From assembly GCA_021789855.1 (NCBI GenBank), contig JAJYIW010000004.1, positions 1-41,024 on the forward strand: a stretch of 41,024 nt of DNA, read 5' to 3'. The first letter of the stretch is position 1. Every line of letters starts with the position of its first letter. A model generated the notes under the pieces. It was not told where the DNA came from. It saw only the letters and a list, made by a program, of their open reading frames with translations, and did not search any database. This document shows positions 21,035 to 28,614 of this stretch, piece by piece. The position numbers were made by a program, and so were the translations under genes. The stretch is from Chloroflexota bacterium (GTDB taxonomy: Bacteria; Chloroflexota; Anaerolineae; Anaerolineales; Anaerolineaceae).

Positions 21035-21490
21035 ATGGCCCGCACCGACTTCTATACCCGCCTGGTTTACGCCCGCCAGATTCCCGGGATTGGTCAGGTG
21101 GCCTATTGGTTATTAAAATTATTAGGCGCGGAGATCCCCCGTTCGGTCAAAATTGGTCCCGGTTTCCTGCTAGAGCACGGCGGCTTTGGCGTCGTAGTGC
21201 ACAGCCATACCACCATTGGCAGCCGCGTCCATATTTACCCCGGGGTAACCCTGGGCCGGGCTGATATTTACCGGCCGGCTACCGAATCGGGTTTTGCCGG
21301 TATTATCGTGGAGGATGATGTCATCCTGGCGCCTGGGGCGAAGATTATATGTAAAGAAGGCACGCTCGTGGTGAGGCGCGGCAGCGTGATTGGCGCTAAC
21401 GCCGTGCTCCTGCAATCCACTGGCGAAGATGAAATATGGGCCGGCGTACCGGCTCGCTATACAGGCAAACGACCGGCTTATTTACCCTGA
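21035..21490 (+). CDS. Left-handed beta-helix acyltransferase (serine acetyltransferase-like)
   Basis: A 151-residue hexapeptide-repeat protein: IPRSVKIGPGFLLEHGGFGVVVHSHTTIGSRVHIYPGVTLG resembles the CysE-type helix with its catalytic His segments, and ends in IWAGVPARYTGKRP, the usual cap. It lacks the long N-terminal helical domain of metabolic serine acetyltransferases. In this operon it more likely O- or N-acetylates a sugar of the surface glycan than serine. It starts four bases after wecB. The donor would be acetyl-CoA. The acceptor is unknown. Confidence 0.82.
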   Translation: MARTDFYTRLVYARQIPGIGQVAYWLLKLLGAEIPRSVKIGPGFLLEHGGFGVVVHSHTTIGSRVHIYPGVTLGRADIYRPATESGFAGIIVEDDVILAPGAKIICKEGTLVVRRGSVIGANAVLLQSTGEDEIWAGVPARYTGKRPAYLP

Positions 21491-21522
21491 TCCAGTAAGG
21501 CCCGGTTTTGCGGAGACTTGTA

Positions 21523-22545
21523 TTGTCACTCCACAACCCATCTCACAAGCGCATAGGCCTGGTTCCCCAACTTACAGGATTGGGGGGCATGGTGTCGTTT
21601 CAAGCCAGGCTGGCGAGTGGACTGGAAAAACGCGGCATCAGCACCAGTTTCGATCTGGATGATCCCTCCCTGGCCGCTATCCTGGTCATCGGCGGGACGC
21701 GCCGGCTGCCCAGCCTGATCCACGCACACCAAAGGGGCGTGCGCATCGTGCAACGTTTGAATGGGATGAACTGGCTTCACCGCCATCAGCCCACCCCCTT
21801 GAAGAGATTCCTCACTGCAGAAGTAAACAACGCTTTGCTCGCCATGATCCGGCGCCTTTTAGCCGACCGGATTGCTTATCAAAGTCAGTTTTCTCAATCC
21901 TGGTGGGAACGCGTTTATGGAAAGTTAGATAAACCGCAACAAGTGATATACAATGGAGTCGACCTGGATACTTTTACGGATCAGGGCAGTCACCAGCGCC
22001 CCACAGACCATTTCCGCGTGTTGCTGGTAGAAGGCCATCTGGATCAAACCAATCGTCAGGGCCTCGATCAGGCCATCGATTTGGTCGAGGGATTAAGGAG
22101 CCGGGTCAGCCTGCCGGTCGAGCTGGTGGTAGCCGGCGACGTCACGCCTGCTCTACAGAATGCGAGGCCAGATGTCACCTGGAAAGGAGTGGTAAGGAGG
22201 GACGATATCCCCGCATTAGACCGTTCCGCTCACCTGCTTTACTCAGCCGATCTTAACGCGGCCTGCCCGAACTCCGTGATCGAGGCGCTGGCCTGTGGAT
22301 TACCCGTGGTCGCCTTCGACACCGGGGCGCTGGCCGAGCTGGTGACGGGTAAGGCTGGCCAGATTGTACCCTATGGGAGCAACCATTGGATTCTGGAACC
22401 CCCCGTTCTGCCGCCCCTGATCGAAGTGGCCCAGGCTATCTTGTTAGATAACCCTGCTTACCGGCCGGCCGCCCGGCAGCAAGCGGTGGAAAAGTTTGGC
22501 CTGGACCCCATGGTGGACGGGTACCTCAATATTCTTCTCGGCTAG
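21523..22545 (+). CDS. Glycosyltransferase family 4 protein
   Basis: About 340 residues, GT-B fold. The acceptor-side domain begins with SHKRIGLVPQLTGLGGMVSFQ. The donor domain carries VIYNGVDLDTF, then the GT4 signature NAACPNSVIEALACGLPVVAF with the E-x7-E pair, and GALAELVTGKAGQIV. It probably transfers a sugar from a nucleotide donor to a lipid-linked glycan at the inner membrane face. The start is uncertain: a TTG at 21523 has CGGAGA six bases upstream and is preferred; another in-frame TTG is at 21508. It is fourth gene of the glycan operon. Donor and linkage cannot be predicted. Confidence 0.88.
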   Translation: MSLHNPSHKRIGLVPQLTGLGGMVSFQARLASGLEKRGISTSFDLDDPSLAAILVIGGTRRLPSLIHAHQRGVRIVQRLNGMNWLHRHQPTPLKRFLTAEVNNALLAMIRRLLADRIAYQSQFSQSWWERVYGKLDKPQQVIYNGVDLDTFTDQGSHQRPTDHFRVLLVEGHLDQTNRQGLDQAIDLVEGLRSRVSLPVELVVAGDVTPALQNARPDVTWKGVVRRDDIPALDRSAHLLYSADLNAACPNSVIEALACGLPVVAFDTGALAELVTGKAGQIVPYGSNHWILEPPVLPPLIEVAQAILLDNPAYRPAARQQAVEKFGLDPMVDGYLNILLG

Positions 22546-22552
22546 AAATACC

Positions 22553-23671
22553 ATGACATTTACCGGACGCCTGGCCATACAACAAAGAGTTCTGCCTGTC
22601 TATCGCACCGCATTTTTCGATAGTCTGGCCGCCGCCTGCCCAGGCGGGTTGAGTGTATTGGCCGGGCAGCCCAGGCCAGGCGAGGCTATCGAGGTTGCTG
22701 CTGGCTTGACGACCGCCCAATATACCCATACGTCCAACCGGCACTTCCTGAGCGGCGGCTTTTACCTGTACTGGCAGGCAGGCCTGGGGCCCTGGCTGGA
22801 GCGGTGGGATCCGCAGGCTCTAATTGTTGAGACCAACCCGCGTAACCTCAGCAATGCTCAGGCTATCCGGTGGATGAAGGCACGCCGCCGGCCAGTAATT
22901 GGGTGGGGCCTGGGCTCGCCCGCCATTCACGGACTCCTGTCGGGCGCTCGCCTGCGTATGAGGCGGCAGTATATTCACTCATTTGACGGCTTGATCGCGT
23001 ACAGCCAACCAGGAGCGGATAGTTATCGTTCATTGGGCTTTCCAGCCGGGCGTATCTGGGTTGCGCCCAATGCTGTCACGCATCGACCGTCCTGGCCTCT
23101 GCCCATCCGCGAGGGGCATGCAACGACCAAGCCAGTCGTTTTATTTGTGGGCCGGCTTCAGGCCAGGAAAAAAGTGGACAACCTGATCCAGGCCTGCGCC
23201 CGCCTGCCCATCGAGACCCAGCCGCGCCTGTGGATTGTCGGCGATGGGCCAGAGAAGGCATCGCTGGAAAACCAGGCCAGGGCCCTATACCCGGCGGCGG
23301 AGTTTTTTGGGGCGCGGCACGGCGACGAACTGGCTCCTTTATTTAATGAAGCAGACTTGTTTGTATTGCCCGGCACCGGGGGCCTGGCTATCCAGGAAGC
23401 CATGGCGCATGGACTGCCAGTCATTGCGGCGGAAGCAGACGGCACACAATTAGACCTGGTACGCCCAAAGAATGGCTGGCAGGTACCGCCTGGCCATGTC
23501 GAGGCACTGGTATCAGCTCTGAACCAGGCGCTATCCGATCCGGCGCGCCTTCGAACCATGGGCGCAGCTTCTTACCAGATTGTCAGCCAGGAGATCAACC
23601 TCGAAGCGATGGTCAGGACTTTTTTAGACGCACTCACCGAATGTCAGAGAGATTATGAACCGCAGGCTTAA
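22553..23671 (+). CDS. Glycosyltransferase family 4 protein
   Basis: 372 residues, GT-B fold. The N-terminal half starts MTFTGRLAIQQRVLPVYRTA. The donor half has VVLFVGRLQARKKVDNLIQA, LWIVGDGPEKASLE, and the GT4 motif PGTGGLAIQEAMAHGLPVIA with its conserved Glu pair. The ATG at 22553 lies eight bases after the previous stop; an earlier frame-open ATG inside the upstream gene is rejected. It overlaps the next gene by 17 bases. It is one of three GT4 enzymes in this operon, so the repeat unit has probably at least three sugars. Confidence 0.88.
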   Translation: MTFTGRLAIQQRVLPVYRTAFFDSLAAACPGGLSVLAGQPRPGEAIEVAAGLTTAQYTHTSNRHFLSGGFYLYWQAGLGPWLERWDPQALIVETNPRNLSNAQAIRWMKARRRPVIGWGLGSPAIHGLLSGARLRMRRQYIHSFDGLIAYSQPGADSYRSLGFPAGRIWVAPNAVTHRPSWPLPIREGHATTKPVVLFVGRLQARKKVDNLIQACARLPIETQPRLWIVGDGPEKASLENQARALYPAAEFFGARHGDELAPLFNEADLFVLPGTGGLAIQEAMAHGLPVIAAEADGTQLDLVRPKNGWQVPPGHVEALVSALNQALSDPARLRTMGAASYQIVSQEINLEAMVRTFLDALTECQRDYEPQA

Positions 23672-24677
23672 ATCCTACCCTTCTGTTAACCTGGTTCGCC
23701 GCCTCTCCGGGAACCTGCTGGGCGCCTGGCGGCGGAGCAACAAGCAATTGACGGTGGTGATTATGAATCCGGCTGTAGGCCAGGAACGTCCCGTTTTGAA
23801 GACAATCAACCACGTATTTCAAGCCGCCGGCATGGATTGGGACATTCTCCTGACCAAGCATACCCGGGATGGCCATTGGCTGGCCCAAAAATCCGTCATG
23901 CTGGGAGCAAAGACGATTGCTGTCTATGGCGGGGATGGCACCGTGACCGATGTAGCCAGCGGTTTGCTCGGCTCCCACATCCCATTAGGTATCATACCTG
24001 GTGGAACGACCAATATGATCGCGACCACACTGGGTATTCCCAGGGACACACAGCAGGCTTGTAACCTGATTGCCCAACCCAACCCGCTGACCCGCAAGCT
24101 TTACCTCGGGCAGGTTAACCACAATCCCTTCGTACAGATGGTGGGGATCGGGATGGAAGCCAGGATCATCGAAGGCGCTGACCGCGAAGCTAAAGACCGC
24201 CTGGGCCTCCTGGCCTACGGCCTGGCTGCCTTAAACGCACTCAATAACCCGCCTGTGACAAATTACCACATGGTTCTGGATGGAGAATCGGTCGACGTTG
24301 AGGGAGTATCCTGCCTGATTTTGAATGTGGACAACCTGAATATCCCCTTTTTGTCTTCCATACCGCCCCACCCTCGCAACGGCCTGTTAGATATTTTTTT
24401 GGTGCGGAAAATTGACCTGCGCTCCTTCATATCCGTCGCAGCTACGATGGTTGGGGCCGGGATCGACCTGGAGATTCTTCCCCATTGGCAAGCCCGGCAG
24501 ATCACCATCGCCACCGATTCGCCCCAGCCAGTTCAGGGAGATGGAGAAATGCTCGGCCAGACTCCCATATCCGTCAAAGTGGTATCCCAATATACCTCCG
24601 TGATTATTCCACCGTTGGGTTACCAACCGGGACTCATGGACGCGACATCCATGCCAGATCCGGATTTGACTCCATAA
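23655..24677 (+). CDS. Diacylglycerol kinase-like lipid kinase (YegS/DgkB fold)
   Basis: A 340-residue cytoplasmic kinase of the DAGK catalytic family, which phosphorylates diacylglycerol or a related lipid using ATP. The nucleotide loop YGGDGTVTDVAS (GGDGT at 92-96) is intact, as is the second signature IIPGGTTNMIA; the family's usual form there is GTGNDFA, so this is a variant. The C-terminal beta-domain ends with GDGEMLGQTPISVKVV. It lies inside a glycan operon between two glycosyltransferases, overlapping the upstream gene by 17 bases, which suggests a lipid acceptor or recycling role in glycolipid synthesis. Sphingosine- or undecaprenol-type substrates cannot be excluded. Confidence 0.85.
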   Translation: MNRRLKSYPSVNLVRRLSGNLLGAWRRSNKQLTVVIMNPAVGQERPVLKTINHVFQAAGMDWDILLTKHTRDGHWLAQKSVMLGAKTIAVYGGDGTVTDVASGLLGSHIPLGIIPGGTTNMIATTLGIPRDTQQACNLIAQPNPLTRKLYLGQVNHNPFVQMVGIGMEARIIEGADREAKDRLGLLAYGLAALNALNNPPVTNYHMVLDGESVDVEGVSCLILNVDNLNIPFLSSIPPHPRNGLLDIFLVRKIDLRSFISVAATMVGAGIDLEILPHWQARQITIATDSPQPVQGDGEMLGQTPISVKVVSQYTSVIIPPLGYQPGLMDATSMPDPDLTP

Positions 24678-24688
24678 AGGATATGGCC

Positions 24689-25915
24689 ATGCGCATCCTG
24701 CTGGTTGCAGATGGTCGAAGCCCCAATGCATTGAATTGGCAAAATACCTTGCTTGCCCTGGGCTACCAGGTCGGGTTGGTCTCCAGTTATCCATGCAAGC
24801 GACCGGCCGGTGTACAAGATTTCCAGGTAATCCCGCTGGCATTTGGCCAGGTAGCGCGGCCTGGGTTGTCTTCCTCGCCGGAAAAACCTGGGGTAACCAG
24901 GTCTCATTGGATGCATCGTGCAGTGAGCCATGCCCGCTCGATCTTCCTCGTCGCCCGTTACATCCTGGGCCCCTTCACCGTCAGGCGCCAGGCCGAGCAG
25001 TTCGTCCGCCTGATTGCCGAAGACCCGCCCGATCTGGTTCATGCGCTACGGATTCCCTTTGAAGGGATGCTGGCCACTGCGACTCCGGCTGAAATCCCTT
25101 TCGTTGTCTCGATCTGGGGCAACGACCTGACCTTGCACGCAAAAGGCTCGCCCTGGATGCGATCGATGACCACCCATTGTCTGGCCCGGGCGGATGCCCT
25201 GATGGCGGATACCCGGCGCGACATCCGCCTGAGCCTTTCGTGGGGCTTTGCTGCTGGCCGGCCAACGTTGGTCGTTCCTGGCTCAGGCGGAATCAACCTG
25301 GACGAGATCAACCGCCCCCATCCTTTCACCACGGGAAGTGTGACAGGCTACCTGCCGGCGGGCGTGCCTTTAATCGTTAACCCACGCGGCTTTCGCCCAG
25401 GCAGCGTGCGCAATGACGTGTTCTTCCGCGCCATACCCCTTGTGCTGCGTTCTCACCCCGATGCCTTCTTCCTCTGTCCATCTATGGCCGGGCAACCTGA
25501 AGCGTTACGCTGGATCAAACGCCTCGATCTTCAGAAGCATGTCCGCCTGATGCCCCAGCTCCCTCAGGATCAGCTCTGGAGCATTTTCCAACATGCTCAG
25601 ATTTTCGTATCGCCAAGCCAACATGATGGCACACCCAATTCTTTATTGGAAGCGATGGCCTGTGGTTGTTTCCCCATCGCCGGGGATATCGAAAGCCTGC
25701 GTGAATGGATCACGCCCGGCGTCAACGGCCTGCTGGTCGATCCAACCGACTCTGCAGCCCTGGCAGAGGCGATTAATGGCGCGCTCGAAGCGCCTGAGTT
25801 GCGCTACCGCGCCAGGGCTATTAACCACGCTCTCATTCAAGAGCGGGCAGAGGCCGGATCGACCCGGCAGGCGATCGACCAGTTTTATCGCCAGGTGCTT
25901 GGCTTAAACCGCTAG
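24689..25915 (+). CDS. Glycosyltransferase family 4 protein, last gene of glycan operon
   Basis: 408 residues, GT-B fold. The start MRILLVADGRSPNALNW is typical for GT4 acceptor domains and has AAAGG eight bases upstream; the long N-terminal reading from 24485 lies within the lipid-kinase gene and is rejected. The middle includes FVVSIWGNDLTLHAKG. The donor domain has VRLMPQLPQDQLW and FVSPSQHDGTPNSLLEAMAC with the conserved Glu and Pro-Asn, then GLLVDPTD. It closes the operon and is convergent, with nine bases between, with the dihydrolipoyl dehydrogenase gene. Donor sugar unknown. Confidence 0.9.
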   Translation: MRILLVADGRSPNALNWQNTLLALGYQVGLVSSYPCKRPAGVQDFQVIPLAFGQVARPGLSSSPEKPGVTRSHWMHRAVSHARSIFLVARYILGPFTVRRQAEQFVRLIAEDPPDLVHALRIPFEGMLATATPAEIPFVVSIWGNDLTLHAKGSPWMRSMTTHCLARADALMADTRRDIRLSLSWGFAAGRPTLVVPGSGGINLDEINRPHPFTTGSVTGYLPAGVPLIVNPRGFRPGSVRNDVFFRAIPLVLRSHPDAFFLCPSMAGQPEALRWIKRLDLQKHVRLMPQLPQDQLWSIFQHAQIFVSPSQHDGTPNSLLEAMACGCFPIAGDIESLREWITPGVNGLLVDPTDSAALAEAINGALEAPELRYRARAINHALIQERAEAGSTRQAIDQFYRQVLGLNR

Positions 25916-25924
25916 GCCAGCCGT

Positions 25925-27322
25925 TTACATATTAATGGCATGGCCCTCAGCATCATGGGCCGCTTCCATAATAACCTCGCTCAAGGTGGGATGAGCATGC
26001 ACATTGCGGGCAATCTCCGCCGTGGTCAATTCCATCTGCTGGGATAAGGTCAGTTCGGGCAAAAGCTCGGAGACTTCAGGCCCAATCAAATGAGCGCCGA
26101 GCAGCTCCCCATATTTTGCTTCCGTAATAATCTTCGCAAACCCGCTGCCTTCTCCTAACCCAAGCGCTTTACCGTTGGCCTGGAAGTTGAAGCGCCCCAC
26201 CTTAATGTCGTAGCCTTCTTCTTTGGCATGAGCCTCGGTTAACCCAAACGAGGCAATTTGCGGCTGGCAGAAAGTGGCTCGGGGCAGCATGATGTAATTA
26301 AGAGGCACCGTCTCAACCCCGGCGATCGATTCCGCACATATGATCCCCTGGGCCGATGCTACATGCGCCAGGAGCAATTTACCCGTCACGTCGCCGATAG
26401 CCCAGATGCCGGGCACATTCGTCGCCATCCTGTCATCGACTTCAATGAAACCACGCTTAGATAGGGTGACGCCGGCCTGTTCCAATCCAAGGTCGGCGCT
26501 ATTGGGATTAAATCCAATCGCAACCAGAGTCTGTTCAGCCTGCAATGTTTTCTCGCCATCCGGCGCCAGAACCTTGACGGTGACCCCCTGGTTATCTTTT
26601 TCAATCGATTGGACGCGCGTATTGACCAAGATCTTGATTTTGCGCCGGCTAAATGCCCGGGCCAGCTCAGCGCTGATTTCTTCATCTTCAAGCGGCACAA
26701 GGCGCGGAAGCATTTCCACGATGGTCACATCCACCCCGTATGAGCTCCAAATCGTAGCAAACTCAACGCCAATAGCCCCAGAGCCAACGATAATGACCGA
26801 CGCGGGTAATTTGGGCTGGAGGATGGCTTCCAGGTACGTCAACACTCTCTCGCCATCCGCGCTTATCCCTGGGATCATCGCGGTGCGAGAACCTGTAGCG
26901 ATAATGATATTTTTTGTGGTCAGTTCCTGAGTTTTGCCGTCTGTGCCTGTCACCGTCACTTTATTTTGGGCTACAATTTTCCCTGCCCCCATATAAACGT
27001 CGATGCCATTCTTTTTCATCAAAAATCCGACGCCTTTGGTAAGGCGATCGGATACCTGCCGGCTACGCTTGACTGCTGCTCCATAATCCAGGGATAAATG
27101 ATCGTAAGAAATGCCAAAGTCTTTCGATCGCTCGCGCAATATATGGGCCAATTCGGCATTCTTTAACAAAGCTTTCGAAGGGATGCAACCGACGTTCAAG
27201 CATACCCCTCCCAGCCACTGTTTATCTACAATGGCCGTTTTCAAACCCAATTGAGAGGCACGAATTGCACCCACATAACCACCCGGGCCTGCGCCAATCA
27301 CCACCACATCATAGTCACTCAT
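25925..27322 (-). CDS. lpdA: Dihydrolipoyl dehydrogenase (E3)
   Basis: FAD enzyme that re-oxidises the dihydrolipoyl groups of 2-oxoacid dehydrogenase or glycine cleavage complexes, passing electrons to NAD+. The 465-residue protein has the FAD motif [15 protein letters not shown], the redox disulfide [14 protein letters not shown], the NAD motif [16 protein letters not shown], the second FAD motif WAIGDVTG, and the C-terminal catalytic HAHPTLSE. All key residues are present. The start at 27322 ([10 protein letters not shown]) is chosen because AAAGGA lies seven bases upstream; an earlier ATG adds six residues. No E1/E2 genes are adjacent, so it may serve several complexes. Confidence 0.96.
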   Translation of the reverse strand: MSDYDVVVIGAGPGGYVGAIRASQLGLKTAIVDKQWLGGVCLNVGCIPSKALLKNAELAHILRERSKDFGISYDHLSLDYGAAVKRSRQVSDRLTKGVGFLMKKNGIDVYMGAGKIVAQNKVTVTGTDGKTQELTTKNIIIATGSRTAMIPGISADGERVLTYLEAILQPKLPASVIIVGSGAIGVEFATIWSSYGVDVTIVEMLPRLVPLEDEEISAELARAFSRRKIKILVNTRVQSIEKDNQGVTVKVLAPDGEKTLQAEQTLVAIGFNPNSADLGLEQAGVTLSKRGFIEVDDRMATNVPGIWAIGDVTGKLLLAHVASAQGIICAESIAGVETVPLNYIMLPRATFCQPQIASFGLTEAHAKEEGYDIKVGRFNFQANGKALGLGEGSGFAKIITEAKYGELLGAHLIGPEVSELLPELTLSQQMELTTAEIARNVHAHPTLSEVIMEAAHDAEGHAINM

Positions 27323-27437
27323 CGCTTGGTCCTTTCTCATAGGTGTGAGTTACCGATGGTATAAACCAGCTTTACCCCATCACGCATCCTGGCTTAAAAG
27401 TATAAATCATTTGGCCTGTGAGATCAAATCATTTTAC

Positions 27438-27466
27438 TTGCTTACCGGTTAATGCCGTGATAGACT
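27438..27466 (+). promoter_or_regulatory. Promoter for a leaderless receiver/transposase-like gene
   Basis: -35 TTGCTT (27438-27443), 17 nt, TGA plus -10 TAGACT (27461-27466). The -10 ends six bases before the ATG at 27473, and no Shine-Dalgarno is present. It is the best supported of the leaderless promoters in this window. Confidence 0.7.
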
Positions 27467-27472
27467 TTCAAT

Positions 27473-28576
27473 ATGGCGGCAAAGATCCTGGTCCTGACTC
27501 CCCAATCTGCCTTTGGTGAACTGATCCGCCAGAGCCTGGAACAAGCCGGCCGGTACCAGGTCCAGGTCAGCCTGACGGCCAACAGCGCCATGGCTCAGGC
27601 GCAAAAGAACCTTTTTGACCTGGCTATCCTGGACTCCGATCTGGGCGCCAGAGTCATCCAACGAACCGGACAGGCTCTCATGGATCGCCACCCGCCCATC
27701 AAGCTTGTGGCTATCTCACCCGCCAACCCCCAGGATCAGTCGATTATTGAAGAACTGCACCCCCAGGCCTACCTTGCTAAACCATTTTACCTGCCCGATC
27801 TGATCGCGTCCCTCGAGGCCATTTTATCAGGCCCGCCAACCGCTGAACCGGTTCGATCTGAGCCTCGACCCGATGAGGATTCCCTGGCCCAGACCAAACC
27901 CCTGATCAGGACAGGGAGACCAGCCGTGACAGCGCCCCCTGCCGTTATGATCGAGGTAACCCATGACCGCGAAAGCGATGCGGAATTAGCCCCACCACCT
28001 GAAGAAGACCTTGCACCCCGTCCCGCTGATCAATGGCTTGTGGCCGCTTCCTGGTTTAAGGAAAATGAGGGTAAGACGGTGCCGTTGATGGGATTATCCC
28101 CCCAGGCTGATTCCGGCCAGCCAGGTGACACAACCCCCATCAGGATCCACATGCCCCAGTCGGCCACTCACCTTGAACCCCTTCCATCTATATTGACTAA
28201 GCCGGTATACGCCTCTGCCCTGGTCCCACGCATCGCCCAACACTACCTTACGGGTGAACTGGCTGAACGGCTTGGCCAGTGGGTCCCCCAACTCTGCCTG
28301 GCTTTGGGTTGGAGCCTGGAAAGCTTACGGGTGCGCCCGGATTATATGGAGTGGGCTCTGCGGATACCACCCACTTTATCCCCAGGCAAGATGTTGCGGA
28401 TTATCCGCGAACGCACCTCTGAACGAGTTTTCTTGGCCTATCAAAAGCTCCGGGATGAAAATCCGTCAGGCAATTTCTGGGCGCCTGGTTTTCTGATTGT
28501 CAGCGGCGTTCATACGCTCCCCTTACCCGCATTGCGCAAATACATTATTGAGATGCGCCAACGACAGGGCGTTTAA
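27473..28576 (+). CDS. Receiver-like domain fused to degenerate IS200-type (Y1) transposase-like domain
   Basis: A 367-residue fusion. Residues 1-118 read as a response-regulator receiver: KILVLTP, LAILDSDLG (Asp54), VAISPAN (Ser82), AKPFYLP (Lys103). The usual acidic pair after the first strand is replaced by Thr-Pro, so it may not be phosphorylated. A Pro-rich linker runs from 120 to about 240. Residues about 245-367 resemble the IS200/IS605 TnpA fold: YLTGELAERL, then LGWSLESLRVRPD, IPPTLSPGKM, RERTSERVF, FWAPGFLIVSG and LRKYIIEMRQ. The transposase His-x-His is replaced by Tyr291-Met-Glu293, while the presumed catalytic Tyr357 remains 66 residues later. It therefore looks like a domesticated DNA-binding domain. 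It precedes polA by 38 bp. The match is by eye. Confidence 0.75.
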   Translation: MAAKILVLTPQSAFGELIRQSLEQAGRYQVQVSLTANSAMAQAQKNLFDLAILDSDLGARVIQRTGQALMDRHPPIKLVAISPANPQDQSIIEELHPQAYLAKPFYLPDLIASLEAILSGPPTAEPVRSEPRPDEDSLAQTKPLIRTGRPAVTAPPAVMIEVTHDRESDAELAPPPEEDLAPRPADQWLVAASWFKENEGKTVPLMGLSPQADSGQPGDTTPIRIHMPQSATHLEPLPSILTKPVYASALVPRIAQHYLTGELAERLGQWVPQLCLALGWSLESLRVRPDYMEWALRIPPTLSPGKMLRIIRERTSERVFLAYQKLRDENPSGNFWAPGFLIVSGVHTLPLPALRKYIIEMRQRQGV

Positions 28577-28614
28577 CCAGGCCTAGATCGGGCTTATCAA
28601 GGATCAATATTATT

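Noticed and set aside
24485-24688. N-terminal extension of the last glycosyltransferase
   Set aside because: The extra 68 residues are a shifted reading of the lipid-kinase gene; the conserved GT start MRILLVADG has its own AAAGG at good spacing.
27473-28576. An active IS200/IS605 insertion sequence
   Set aside because: The His-x-His metal site is lost, no tnpB is present, no subterminal hairpins flank the gene, and it is fused in frame to a receiver domain.
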